Shown in pieces: positions 1 to 9,712 of a stretch of 64,000 nucleotides of DNA. A program made the translations under genes and the position numbers. The stretch is from Ornithodoros turicata. Its lineage: Eukaryota > Arthropoda > Arachnida > Ixodida > Argasidae. The DNA is taken from contig NC_088203.1 in NCBI RefSeq assembly GCF_037126465.1, positions 88,784,668 to 88,848,667 on the forward strand, given 5' to 3'. The notes beneath the pieces are model-generated. The model did not search any database, had not been told where the DNA came from, and saw nothing but the letters and a program-made list of their open reading frames with translations. Positions within the stretch are counted from its first letter, which is position 1, and each line of letters starts with the position of its first letter.

Positions 1-432
1 CTCTCCCAAATTTAGGAAGTGTTACTTTTTCTACTATCACTCTGTGGCCTGGCTTCGGAACCTCCTTTCGTCGCACTGGGAGCGATTGCGCACAAAAGGT
101 CATCGCGCGCTATGGTCCGGTGCTCCGAAAAGCATGATATTCGGCAATTTTTTCCGATGGGATAGCTCGTGAGTATCACTGTGAATTATCATGAATTTGA
201 GTGAATTCGGCACGGTCTTCATATTGGTGGGGTAAAAGAGGGACCTTTATATACTTGGCAAATTTCCGAGTTCAGTTCGCAAATATTTACATAACTAAAC
301 TTGGAGTACATGACATTTACATTAGGAGGTGGCAAAAACCTAATAAGAACAAATGCTGTTGACCGCATGATTCTAGGTGGCGTAGTTTTTTTATTATAAT
401 TCAATGACACGTTTTCTGGGACACCCTGTATA
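1..432. other. No recognisable feature
   Basis: I see no coding, RNA or repeat signature here. Short ORFs on the minus strand run into the LINE fragment that begins near 433 and are not supported as genes. Confidence 0.5.
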
Positions 433-768
433 TCTTCCATATCACCGCAGTGACGGCATCTTGGAGAGCCAACTTTTCTCAAGCGATGGTGGTGGTGGTG
501 ATGGCGAGAGGGCTTGCCGTTGTCGGCCTCACAGAGGTGGGCAACGTCACGACTGACGCCCTGGTGAATGTGCGTCCTGGGCCGGCTTCTAAGAAAACTG
601 TGCCGACATACGTCTGAAAGCGTCGGAGGAAAACCCAGGAAAAACCCTGAGCTGAGCCACTGAGCTGTAAAAGCCACATTGTGTACCATCTGACAAATTA
701 ACGCAGCGTCTCGAGAAGAGGTGTTTCGTGACATCCGGAAAGCCAGGGTTGGATCAACTCTTGCAAGG
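433..768 (-). mobile_element. LINE family A fragment, split by a SINE
   Basis: The flanks (about 433-486 and 655-768) match on the minus strand the region just downstream of the RNase H domain in the long LINE A copy at 51.3-52.7 kb. They share the CACCGCAGTGAC and GAGCTGTAAAAGCC blocks, also present at 27.7-27.8 kb. The two parts are collinear with the LINE, so the interruption is a later insertion. No intact reading frame remains. This is a 5'-truncated dead copy; the similarity stops near 768. Confidence 0.75.
487..650 (-). mobile_element. tRNA-derived SINE, 5'-truncated, (CCA)n-tail subtype
   Basis: On the minus strand the segment carries the SINE core also seen at 4.2, 9.5, 12.0 and 43.2 kb (GGTTTTTCCTGGGTTTTCC-like block, then a GTCGGCACAG-like block). 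It ends in a (CCA)n run instead of poly(A), as the 11921-12131 copy does. The tRNA-like head with A and B boxes is absent. It sits inside LINE A sequence, so it is younger than that LINE copy. I could not define a clean target duplication. Confidence 0.7.
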
Positions 769-1540
769 ATGTAGATGGATGCTCGTCAGAAATTCTGCAT
801 GCGATACAGTAGTACATTACATGCGTATGTCTTCACCGTGCGAAAATAGATAGTTTTATATGCAGGAACAACGAACAGGCAAATTGCTGTTCACGCTGCC
901 CAAGTGCTAAACTCGAAGCAATGCTCTACGCGAGCGGAGTGGTCACGTGCTATATTTTTACTTTTCATACGCAAACCGATTGCGTACGCAGTACTGCAAC
1001 TCTCTTGGTAAGCTTTCAGTGCTTTGCCTTTGAAATGTCGTTCACCATATCAGGATCAACTGACTGTCATGTAGTATTTGCAACTCGGTACACAACCAAT
1101 CAAACAGAGGGAGAAGCGTCTTATCGTCGCGCTCAGTGACTTCGGTTCGCTTGCACTCTCCTGCTCTTCTCGAAAAGCATTACATTTCCTCGTTGAGTTC
1201 ACAAACTGACACTGGAGGGAACGGAAACGTGGCTCCCGTTCAATTCCTGTCGTGGAGAAACAAGAGTGAACACACTATTTGGCAGCAGAGTCAACAACTT
1301 TCCCATTTCACGGCCTTGTCCTTTCAAAACCGCTCCTACGCTTCGTGCTTCCCGTTAGAAGTGCGATCTCACTGTCGTGCACCAACTTATGTCGCGTACC
1401 TCTTCACTTGAGATTTTTATCGGCATCGATATACCTTAATCGAAGCTGGTAATTGAACGAAAAGTAGTTTGATTCATATCGTTATCGAAGTCCGACACTG
1501 AAGCTCTGCAGAAAAATAGTTAGTTTTAGTCAGAGTTGTA
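769..1540. other. No recognisable feature
   Basis: Two overlapping plus-strand ORFs of 72 and 91 codons (921-1411) have no recognisable domain or splice context, so I leave them out. Nothing else stands out. Confidence 0.4.
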
Positions 1541-1645
1541 TGTAACGCGCTACAAGTAACCCGTTACCCAGTAACCAGTTACTTTTTTGGTAACGAAGTA
1601 ACGGCCTAGTAACTTTTCTAAAAATTGTAACTAATAACGTATTTA
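1541..1645. repeat. GTAAC-rich degenerate repeat
   Basis: The stretch is saturated with GTAAC/GTTAC words at irregular spacing on both strands. This is not a clean microsatellite. It resembles the ends of transposons whose terminal parts are built of one degenerate motif, like the GGTTC-rich hAT-like copy at 16935-17718. No terminal inverted repeat or duplication could be placed. Confidence 0.5.
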
Positions 1646-1711
1646 GTTAGAAAAATCGGTAATTCGTTCCTTTCCTTCGTTTACGCTCGGCTTCAACATG
1701 GTGAATTATTC

Positions 1712-1877
1712 GAGAGTTTTAGTACATCGTACGCTATGGCCTTTCCGTAGGTAAGGGATAGCGTTGATGGTTCTGCGCACGCCCATAACCGAAAGCGAGC
1801 TTCGCGCAGTGCGCAGAACCACAAACGCTATCTGTTACGTACGCTATCGCCTTTGCGTACGATGTGCTAAAACTCTC
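1712..1877. mobile_element. MITE with long terminal inverted repeats
   Basis: The 166-bp segment is an imperfect palindrome. The left end GAGAGTTTTAGTACATCGTA matches the reverse complement of the right end with one mismatch over the first 20 bases. The similarity continues for about 70 bp per arm, including a shared GGTTCTGCGCAC block near the centre. It has no coding capacity. A non-autonomous DNA transposon is the simplest reading; the superfamily is not decided because the flanks give no clear duplication. Confidence 0.75.
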
Positions 1878-2289
1878 TATTATGTGGAAATTCCTGAAAT
1901 TCCGTACACTTCTAACACTAGGTGACCTGACCTGGATGTTCAGCTCCTGGGAGCCTCTGGTCGACTGTCATTATTTTGTTGAGTCCTAAGGTGGTCGGCA
2001 TGACGAATGCCGCAACGCTTTCGGGTCGTGTCATCGACCATGAACGCATTCTCGGAAAAAATACCAAGGATTTCTTTTTGTGTGTGTGCGTTTGTGTATG
2101 TTGTCTAGAGACTATTTGACGATCCTAGTCAGTGCCACTAACTCTCATAAGCCAAGCGCAGTCGAATATTTAGCAATATAAGGTGTGAGCCAAATGTGAA
2201 CATTTTTTACCTCACCTTTGCGAAACACAAACAGGTACCTATAACCTGCCGCGTAGTTTCGGCTTTAGCTTCGTAGCCCATATTATGTG

Positions 2290-2348
2290 CCTAAGCCTAA
2301 GCCTAAGTGATTGTATGACGAAACCATAGTTTCGCCATACAATCACTT
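2290..2348. repeat. CCTAAG triplet followed by a 20-bp hairpin
   Basis: Three CCTAAG units (2290-2307) run into a hairpin. Arms 2305-2324 and 2329-2348 are complementary with one mismatch around a 4-nt loop. The CCTAAG run resembles a telomere-type hexamer, but three units are too few for an interstitial telomere. The hairpin could be a remnant of a palindromic element. Confidence 0.6.
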
Positions 2349-2796
2349 GCAAAACTAGTGTGAGCCTCTTGATAGCACATTTCAAACTGCGTGTTGCAAC
2401 TTTGTTGCTCGGAGCAGATAAACAAAGCGTCGTGTCTTTTGAAATATGAATACTGGGAAAATATGTCCGAAACGCAACGTGATATCGCCATATAGTCAGC
2501 GCATTCCAAACGTACCGCCAACTTTAGCTTCAGATGTTTGTGCTGAAGGTGAAGCCTTTGTAGCAAGATAGTATTGCCTTATCTTACACGTGCGGTGCTT
2601 AGCGTACCGGTTGCTGAACGCTAATGCTCTGTCCACACTTTCTTAGTGGCGGTACACAGGCGATTAACTTGAAAGCAATAACTTTTTTTCAGCGTTTGAC
2701 ACGCCTAGGACAAAGTTACATGACTTGTTTCATATTTTTTTTGTGAATGCTTCATTACGGAGGTAATCTCACACGGGCATGGGCGCCGCCGTCATG

Positions 2797-2852
2797 GGGG
2801 GGGGGGGGGCAAGGGCCCTTAGCGCCCCCCCCCCCACCACCACCACCACCAC
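2797..2852. repeat. Poly-G / poly-C fold-back with (CAC)n
   Basis: A run of about 13 G is followed by GCAAGGGCCCTTAGCG and then a C run and (CAC)n. The G and C tracts can pair with each other around the GGGCCC centre. It is low-complexity sequence, prone to length change and sequencing error. Confidence 0.7.
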
Positions 2853-2982
2853 GGCTTTCAGAGAAGTAGGGGCACTGAGCTAACACAATGCAGTTGCTAG
2901 CGCAGTGGACGCGCCCGCCAAACATTCTGTTCTCCCCGCCCTTCTGCAAGAAATCCTCGCGGCGCTCATGGACACGGGTATA

Positions 2983-3762
2983 CAGGGTGTTTATTTTTAG
3001 CCTTACGAGAATTTTTATTTAAAAAAAGCTATGAGAGCAGCGTAGACGTTATTCTTGCAGTCGAGTTCTACGGGCAGGCGGACATCCTCTCGAAGAGACT
3101 ATGTAGCTTCCAGTTGAATAATTGCCTGAAATTAATTAATTATTTTTCTTTTTTTCTTTTTTTCATTAGGGAATTTCTGGCAAAAGCGAGATAGCAGATT
3201 GAGAGACTATCCTCGTTGCACAGCATTCCACGTTTAAAAAATAGCCATCCCCGAACTTTGATATGAGCCGAAACCGAAAAATCGTGCGCCTGAGGAGCCA
3301 TCACCCTCGCCGTCGGAGGCTTATCTGGGCCGGAAAGCGTTCTATCTGGCGACACCTACTCAAATCATCTCCATCGCTCCAACGCACGTGACCCTCGGAC
3401 GTGAAATGTGCGCTGTACTTACCGCGTTCCAGGTCGCCGCGGTTTCGGTTTCGGTTCATTTGCAAATCAGAATTCGAGGGTCGATGTTTTAACGGACATG
3501 CCTGCTCTAGGATTTGTTAAACGTGAAATGGCTTGCAACTAGGTTAGTCTCTCTAATCTTCCATCTCACTTTTGCCCGAATTCCCCTAATTAAAAGGTTA
3601 ATTAATGCTTTTTTTAGGTAATTAGTCATCTTGCAGTTGCACACTTCCTTCGAGAGGATGTCCGCCTAGCCATAGAACTCAACTGAAAAAGAAAAACGAC
3701 ATCTATGCTGCTCTCATAGTTTTTTAATAAAAATTCTGTAAAGGCTAAAAATAAACACCCTG
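2983..3762. mobile_element. Non-autonomous DNA transposon, 780 bp, long TIRs
   Basis: The ends are inverted copies: CAGGGTGTTTATTTTTAGCC at the left is found exactly in reverse complement at the right. The similarity runs for roughly 160 bp, including CTATGAGAGCAGC and GGCGGACATCCTCTCGAAG. The interior has no transposase reading frame. The left flank is TA, as in Tc1/mariner-type insertions; the right flank is GA, so the duplication is not proven. An AGGCGGACATC block followed by TTAATTAA also occurs at 20.2 kb, suggesting a relative. Confidence 0.8.
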
Positions 3763-4166
3763 GATATTCTTCCTCAGGAACTCATACAGCCTGAATAAGC
3801 ACATTAAACACAGTTTTTCATACAGTCAAGCGCTTTGTAAGGGAAGCCGTCGTGTGGCTGGAAGAACGGAAGCAGAATCTATTAGGTAGAAACGGCAACT
3901 ACTAATTCAAGTGAGACCGAAACTTTTGTGTAGTATGCCAGCAACACTCATAATGCTGTCTATTCTTGGTGGTGTTGGCCCTAGCGAAAGGCATGAGCAA
4001 ACGTTATGCCACTCGTTTGATCGCTTTGCCGCCTTGTACATGCTGACCCGATGAGTGATCGCTTATGATGGCAGTTGGGCCACTTGACCAGGGTAGTGGA
4101 CGGCAGTAAGCAGACGTAAAAGTCGGAATTCTCGGATATCTCGAACAAAATGTCGGTATTGCAGAA
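3763..4166. other. No recognisable feature
   Basis: Nothing recognised between the TIR element and the SINE. Confidence 0.4.
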
Positions 4167-4452
4167 TTTTTTTTTAGAATTCCGTGGTAGCGCCGCGACG
4201 CAACTGGTGCTATGAGTGCGTACAGACGTGGACAGATGGACAGCAGGAAGGAGTGGGGGACAGGGGGGGTCAGTATGCGTCCTGGGCCGACTTCGGGGAG
4301 AACTGTGCCGACATTCGTCAGAAAAGTCTTCGAAACACCTATAAGGAAAACCTCACACAACACAGGTGGTGACAGGATTCGAACCCGTGTCACCTCCCAG
4401 TCTCGGCGTAGAAAGCGATAATCCTAACCACTATGCCACGGGAGTGGGTGCG
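4167..4452 (-). mobile_element. Full-length tRNA-derived SINE with TSD
   Basis: On the minus strand the element starts with a tRNA-like head carrying an A box (TGGCATAGTGGTTAGG) and a B box (GGTTCGAATCC). These are the internal RNA polymerase III promoter. The shared SINE core follows, then a short A-rich tail (T-run at 4167-4175 on the plus strand). TTGCAGAA is duplicated exactly on both sides (4159-4166 and 4453-4460), which fixes the boundaries. Length, head and tail fit the tRNA-derived SINEs described from hard ticks. Confidence 0.9.
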
Positions 4453-4475
4453 TTGCAGAACTGCTTCGAGCGCAT

Positions 4476-4498
4476 TCGCGCGCGTGTGTGTGTGTGTG
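4476..4498. repeat. (GC)(GT)n microsatellite
   Basis: A GCGCGC run followed by about eight GT units. Confidence 0.8.
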
Positions 4499-5787
4499 CT
4501 GCTGTACGGGAAGATAAAAACTATGTAATTATAATATAAGGAAAAAAAAAAACGGATATGCCATTTTTGTTCTTGTTCGTAGCGCGCTCGAACCAGGCAA
4601 GGTACTCTTCACCGAAAGAAAATATACGCGAAATCTGCAGCAAAATAAAGGAGGTATGAAAGAAGCCAAGACGCTACTCAATATTAGCATGGAAAAGTGC
4701 CGACGAAGCCTTTCTTCTCTTTCGCCCCGTATTTCTAATGCGGCTGCATATTTTTCTTTTCGCTGTCTCCCGGCAACTAAATGCGATTCTGCTTGCGAAG
4801 AGAAGCGTGCCTTGAAATATGCAAATTGGTTGCTGGCAATGCAGCTGAAGCCAAGCGATGAGCAACGGAATATTCAGCAGAGCTTGCACGACTTACGCAG
4901 GGTTCTGGTATGGCGACTGGCAGGGACAGCGATGCGCAGGACATACATATACCAGTGACAGTGCGTCTGTTGGGGGGAGTTGTTGCACATGCGGAGATGC
5001 ATGATGTATCCTAGGAACATTTGTGAATTGCTTGCTAGTCGTCTAACTGGAGAATCTACACTAGGTTCTTCTTCTGCGTTCGTTCGTTGCACCGCTTGAT
5101 AACAACAGCATACTAGTAACTTTGACGCAGTTCGAAACATGTGGCTCTTTTAAGGGCTGGAAGTGGTCCAATGAAATGTAATGCTGTAACAGAGTCTGCA
5201 CAGACACAAACACGACTGTTCAGACGTGTGGTACACATCAAAATCGGTCGCGGAATTTGGCTCTGGAAACATTGCACGTTTAATTTCGTTCTGCAGTAAA
5301 GCTCGCTTTTTACTATTAGATAAATAATTAGATGCATTATGTTTCTACTTTGCCACTCAGGGATAATGCGACAAGCTTGGTATAAATCTCAAAGCAGTAA
5401 CTACGAGCAAATTATTACTTTCGTTGGATTACGATGACGATAATAATGATGATGACGATGACGACAAAAAAATATGGAGATGTTAGCTTGGTTGGCCAAG
5501 ACTTTTGCTCGAGAAAAATCACTGAGTAACACTTTCGGAAGGCGTAAGGATGTCAAAACAGCGCCAACGGACGAAACACCAAGACAACAGACACAGAGAG
5601 CGCTGACTAACAACTGAAACAGGTGTGAAGTTTTCATCGTAAACAATGGCAATTAGCCGAGGATTTAAATAAAGTTTTTCTCCCGGAAGTACGTGCCAAC
5701 GCGCCCAGATTACTGCCTTGACTAATTTTCGGAGGACAAGGTGCAATCCTTGTCGGGTCAGTAGCACGTGCAGCAGCAGCAGCTATC
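4499..5787. other. No gene seen; GAT-rich tract
   Basis: The only clear signal is a GAT/GAC-rich simple tract at about 5428-5467. The stretch 5565-5625 resembles a repeat I have seen in tick sequences (CGCTGACTAACAACTGAAAC), but I cannot assign it. ORFs up to 100 codons here look like chance. Confidence 0.35.
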
Positions 5788-5859
5788 ATGGCGGCCAGCA
5801 GTGTTTCTGTAGCTGTGGAACAGAGATGTACGATCAAGTTCCTTGTTAGGAGAACGTGA
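5788..5859 (+). pseudogene. Mariner-like transposase, N-terminal fragment
   Basis: An ATG at 5788 opens a 23-codon frame ending in TGA. It contains SVSVAVEQRC and closely matches the start of the mariner-like relic at 31596. Only the N-terminal part of the helix-turn-helix region is present; the following sequence is unrelated. The two copies share no obvious upstream sequence. A dead fragment of a Tc1/mariner family transposase is the best reading. Confidence 0.6.
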
Positions 5860-6174
5860 TGATAATTCGTATTTAGTCGTTTTATTACTGGTACACTAGT
5901 GCACGTCTTGGACGCAAAATCACTTTGACAACTCCACATGGTCTACAATTTCGTACGAGTGCATCTAAATCAAAGCAGTAGCATAGGCAAAATCGTTTCG
6001 AATTAGTTCAAAAATGGGGGAAAATACAGTGGTGTTAAAAAAAAAAGCTTCAATAAACAACTTCGCTTTCTCCATTTGAGGTTAAAATTCTGAAAACTCA
6101 GGGACCTTTACAATCCCAATGATATCCCTGGTCTAATCTTCACATATGTGTGCGATGATGATTGCAAGAACTGT

Positions 6175-6290
6175 GAAAGGAATGAAAGGAGGAAGTCACT
6201 GAAAAGGATAGCCAGCTGTAGAACTCGAACCCACATCTTCTGGATTGCCGGTCCAGGGCTCCAATTGAGCTAAGCTAACACACCTCCCCA
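6175..6290 (-). mobile_element. Second SINE family (tRNA-like head)
   Basis: Read on the minus strand, the head folds like a tRNA: A-box-like TAGCTCAATTGG, a potential anticodon stem CTGGA/TCCAG, and a B box GTGGGTTCGAGTTC. CCTTTTCAGTGACTTCCTCC follows. The body differs from the SINE at 4167. A degraded copy sits at 52930-53035. It is unlikely to be a working tRNA gene because the position before the anticodon is C instead of U and the head runs directly into SINE body. Confidence 0.7.
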
Positions 6291-7817
6291 ACAACTTCCA
6301 AGGTTGCGTCAATTGAAGCGACAAACGAGCCACTTTCTCACTCATCCTACTTTCACTCTTACATATTTTCTCACTCATACACACATTCATATCACGGGAC
6401 GACGCAAGCGGCATCTGTTGAACACGATGGAAAAGTGCAAAATCATAAACGAGTGCGCGCGCACAACATCGTTCGAATCGAAATCGCTTTCACAATGAAA
6501 GCAGTTTGCCTATATCATGAGAGAGCCGGAACTCGCGTGGGGTGCTATTTCCGTTCTACTGCTGCATATATTTTACCTCTATACAAATATAATGTTGCTT
6601 GGTTCGAATCACCCCGACTGCGTTAATCACAATTTCGATCGTTATGTCCACTGAAAATGCTGGTCGAAACCTGTATGTTCGCGGAATGGAATGTGTTGTT
6701 CCTAATTTCAGGGTTGCCACTACGTTCTTTGCGGGAGGCGATTCTTCAAGTCTATACCATTAATCTGATTGGCGGGTCATCCTTTCCTTTTGTGCCGTTC
6801 CATCAACGGAGCAAGAAGATTTCACAGGGTCGAGAAGAAGCAAGAGGTAATTGGGTAGACGAACACTATGACTGCAGTTTCCCATGTTTGCATTTGTCAG
6901 GTAGCTATTTGCACATAATTTCAAAATCGTTAATTTGCACGCACGATAATGCGTCGAAATGCATGACTTCGCCGAAACTACGCATGTGGAAGAATAGTCT
7001 CAATACTCATATTCTAGAAACATTACAAATGCAAACGTTAGAAATGATATGAACAAAAATACTAACACTACGCATATATATCAAGCACAAAAGGAGGAAG
7101 AAAAAAGACCATGCGCGCTAACGAGGGAGGTAAGGACGAGTGAAAATAAGGCAAAACGAAATATCTGAATTATTAAGGACGTGATGTAACTGACATCGGA
7201 ATAATTCCATAATTTCATGGCTCCTGGTAAGAAAGAAAAGTCAGATTAGTTACTCTGACGTAATAATAGCTGGAACTTATTATCCAGAACTGATTATCCG
7301 GAGAGTGGATGACGTAACCAATTATTACTAGGTAGAATAAAAAAAAAAAGAAACCGGTGGAGCAAGCAAAACAACTTACATAAAGAAGTGGCTGAGTGAT
7401 CAGTCGGCGGTGGGGAACTGTATCAATTGTCTTCTGCAAGTTTAAGACGACAACATTAAACAAATAATAAAAAGAATAAACTAATCGATGCTTCTACGAT
7501 TGCATAACACTCTGCGCAACATCTGAATTGTTATATAACCATTGAATTTTAATTTTAATCTTGTTTAAATTTAATTTTTTTTAAACCGATTTAAATCACT
7601 GATATTTGGCATGATTTAAAGTAGTATCCAAATAATTTCACCTGAAAAAGAAACTGATCTAAAATTCAGATAGGAGCTCCAGAACGTGGCAAAAGATAGG
7701 AAATATTCGGTTAGTCATAACTCCAGCAATGCTTGGAGGAATAATCCGTTGTTATGATTGCGCCGCCTACACACGCCCAGTACCCACACTGCATACAAAC
7801 GCTTACGGACAATGATG
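6291..7817. other. No recognisable gene
   Basis: The largest ORF (6657-7052, 131 codons) has no recognisable domain, and I do not support it as a gene. Sequence near 7540-7620 is AT-rich. Confidence 0.35.
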
Positions 7818-7829
7818 ATAATGATAACG

Positions 7830-7876
<47 letters not shown>

Positions 7877-8340
7877 CATTTCATTTTTATTTAGAAATCA
7901 ACATAACATACATATACTAAACGGGCCCGCCTAAGCCTGATGGCTTGTGACGCTGGGCCTCGCGTCGGCGGCAGGATTTACATTAGCACAAGTTTCTAGA
8001 GGAATACGTATTCGAAGACAATTTATGACACTGCTATAACGAGATTCAGGTAAAACAAATAACTACAGGTTCAAACAGAATTGCCATGGTGCGTAGAGTA
8101 TTTGTCTCCTAAAGCATGTATTAGCTCAGACTTTGCTGTTATCTGAAAGATCTCCGGAGGGAGGCTGCTAAAAGTCAAAGGGATGTAATAGTTCCGATGG
8201 TACGATCCGTACCTTGTGGTGACCCTTGGTACGATGAAAGGTACAATCAAAATAATAATAATAATAATAATAATAATGTTATTTTGAAAGGTGCCCATCA
8301 ACAACCGTGAGGTAATGGATGACCCACATGTCACCCGTCG
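7818..8340 (-). mobile_element. CR1/L2-like LINE 3' end with (ATT)n tail
   Basis: On the minus strand a reading frame ends at about 8071 with a block like the C-terminus of CR1/L2-type LINE ORF2 proteins (FSSLPPEIFQITAKSELI). A GC-rich 3' UTR and a long (ATT)n run (plus strand (TAA)n, 7830-7876) follow. Microsatellite tails are typical of CR1/L2 LINEs. A second (AAT)n run at about 8250-8277 lies inside, perhaps the tail of another truncated copy. Confidence 0.6.
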
Positions 8341-9058
8341 TCATGTCAATGCATTATTTTTATTCCGTGTTAGCGTCGCGAAGCAACTGTGACTATGCCG
8401 TACTTCACACCAGACTTGCACATAAGTGAAATACTCCACTCAGCTTTCTCCATCAAATACTTTTGGAGAAAACTTGGTATCTTAGTATCATTAATTCTAA
8501 AAGGTCAGTATTTTGTGCCCAACTTAAACACAATTATCGCGGGGCACTTAAGATTTTTTTTTTTTTTTTTTTTTTTGAGATGCGCGTAGTTTGGAGAAAC
8601 GCCTCGGATTGAGTGGGTGCGCGGCGTACGGCGTGCGGCGTACATTAACACCACTGTGTTAATGCAGGGGGCATGTAGAAGTTGTGGCCTGGGAAGATGG
8701 TAGCCTTACATTAATGAGCTAATTGTTGCGGAGTTGAGTACTACACTCGAATACTGTTAGGAGTTGAACATTTAAGATCCTACTCAGTTATTTTGCTGCA
8801 GTTTTTGCTGCTGTTCTAACAGACATTTGTGGTCGACGACTATAACAACAGTGGCGCGCGTCACTCGCTCTGTAGGCGTCCCATGCGTTTCGGGAGGTCA
8901 CCTCGTGGACGTTTCTTCGCCGCGTGTGCAAGGCCAAGGAGTGCGCGCGACGTTTTGACGCTGAGAAAACGTCCAATCCGTTTCGTGCTTAAAGCCTGTG
9001 TGAGATTGATTAGCGCACTAAAAAAACAAGTTTCTAGTTGAGCTTTGCCAGGTAGAGC
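8341..9058. other. No gene seen; poly-T tract
   Basis: A 23-nt poly-T run (8554-8576) could be the tail of a minus-strand retroposon, but no body is recognised. A 9-bp palindrome CATTAACAC/GTGTTAATG lies at 8643-8664. Confidence 0.4.
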
Positions 9059-9210
9059 GTGTTGGTTGGTACATTGAAATTGGTACATTGGCAACGCGAC
9101 GGAGACACGGACACCGTACACACACACAGACGGACACTGACACGGTCCGTCTGTGTCCTGTGTCCGTGTATCCGTCGCGTTGCCCATCATGTTGCCTCAT
9201 CACCAACACG
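9059..9210. mobile_element. 152-bp imperfect palindrome, MITE-like
   Basis: The outer arms CGTGTTGGT/ACCAACACG and long inner arms (9090-9135 and 9145-9184) pair. They share GGCAACGCGACGG, ACACGGACAC and CAGACGGAC. The centre is 9 nt. The structure could form a long hairpin or be a small fold-back transposon. There is no coding capacity. Confidence 0.7.
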
Positions 9211-9401
9211 CTTGACTGTGTTTCACTGTTGGAGTTTTTTTTTTTTTTAGCTATCAGATGGCTTGACTTGTGGCGCCATCTAGTTTTAGAGGCATCGTGA
9301 ACCGGAGGATGAGCCCTACGGGTACCCGTTCCATTCGCTACATTTTTAGAGCTCTTTCAGAAGCTCCACCACCACCGGAGCTAATGAATGTTGAGCGTGA
9401 C

Positions 9402-9696
9402 CAGCTCCCACGGCATAGTGGATAGGATGATCGCTTTGCACGCCGACACTGGGAGGAGTAAATGGTTCGAATCCCGGCACCGGCTGTGCTGTCTGAGGTT
9501 TTCCCTGGGTTTTCCGAAGATTTTCCAGACGAATGTCGACACAGTTCCCCCTGAAGTCGGCCCACGATGCATACCAATCCCCTGTCCACCACTCTTTCCC
9601 ACTGTCCTCTCTCCGTCTGTCTACGTCTGTACGGCGGTCATAGCGACAGTTGCTTCGCGGCGCTAACACGGAATTACAAAAAAAAAGAAAAAAAAA
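9402..9696 (+). mobile_element. Full-length tRNA-derived SINE with TSD
   Basis: It has a plus-strand tRNA-like head (CGGCATAGTGGATAGG A box; GGTTCGAATCCC B box), the SINE core and a long A-rich tail with G interruptions. The flanks GAATGTTGAGCGTGAC (9386-9401) and GAATGTTTAGTGTGAC (9697-9712) match at 14 of 16 positions, a clear target duplication with a little decay. It belongs to the same family as 4167-4452 and 43090-43388. Confidence 0.92.
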
Positions 9697-9712
9697 GAAT
9701 GTTTAGTGTGAC

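Larger units (their letters stand above)
1878..2982. other. No gene seen; hairpin and G/C tracts inside
   Basis: Apart from the hairpin at 2305-2348 and the homopolymer tracts at 2797-2852, I recognise nothing. The minus-strand ORFs of 87 and 64 codons overlap these simple features and are treated as chance. Confidence 0.4.

Noticed and set aside
2290..2307. Interstitial telomere
   Set aside because: Only three CCTAAG units, and the hexamer is not the usual arthropod TTAGG pentamer.
5565..5652. Penelope-like element end
   Set aside because: The CGCTGACTAACAACTGAAAC block is familiar, but no coding part or terminal structure supports an assignment.
6213..6285. tRNA gene (minus strand)
   Set aside because: Cloverleaf-like, but the residue before the anticodon is not U and the sequence runs into a SINE body repeated at 52.9 kb.
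7820..8280. CRISPR-like or structured direct repeats
   Set aside because: The repeats are (AAT)n microsatellite runs belonging to LINE tails; the genome is eukaryotic.
8554..8576. Tail of a minus-strand retroposon
   Set aside because: Poly-T run only; no body or target duplication found.
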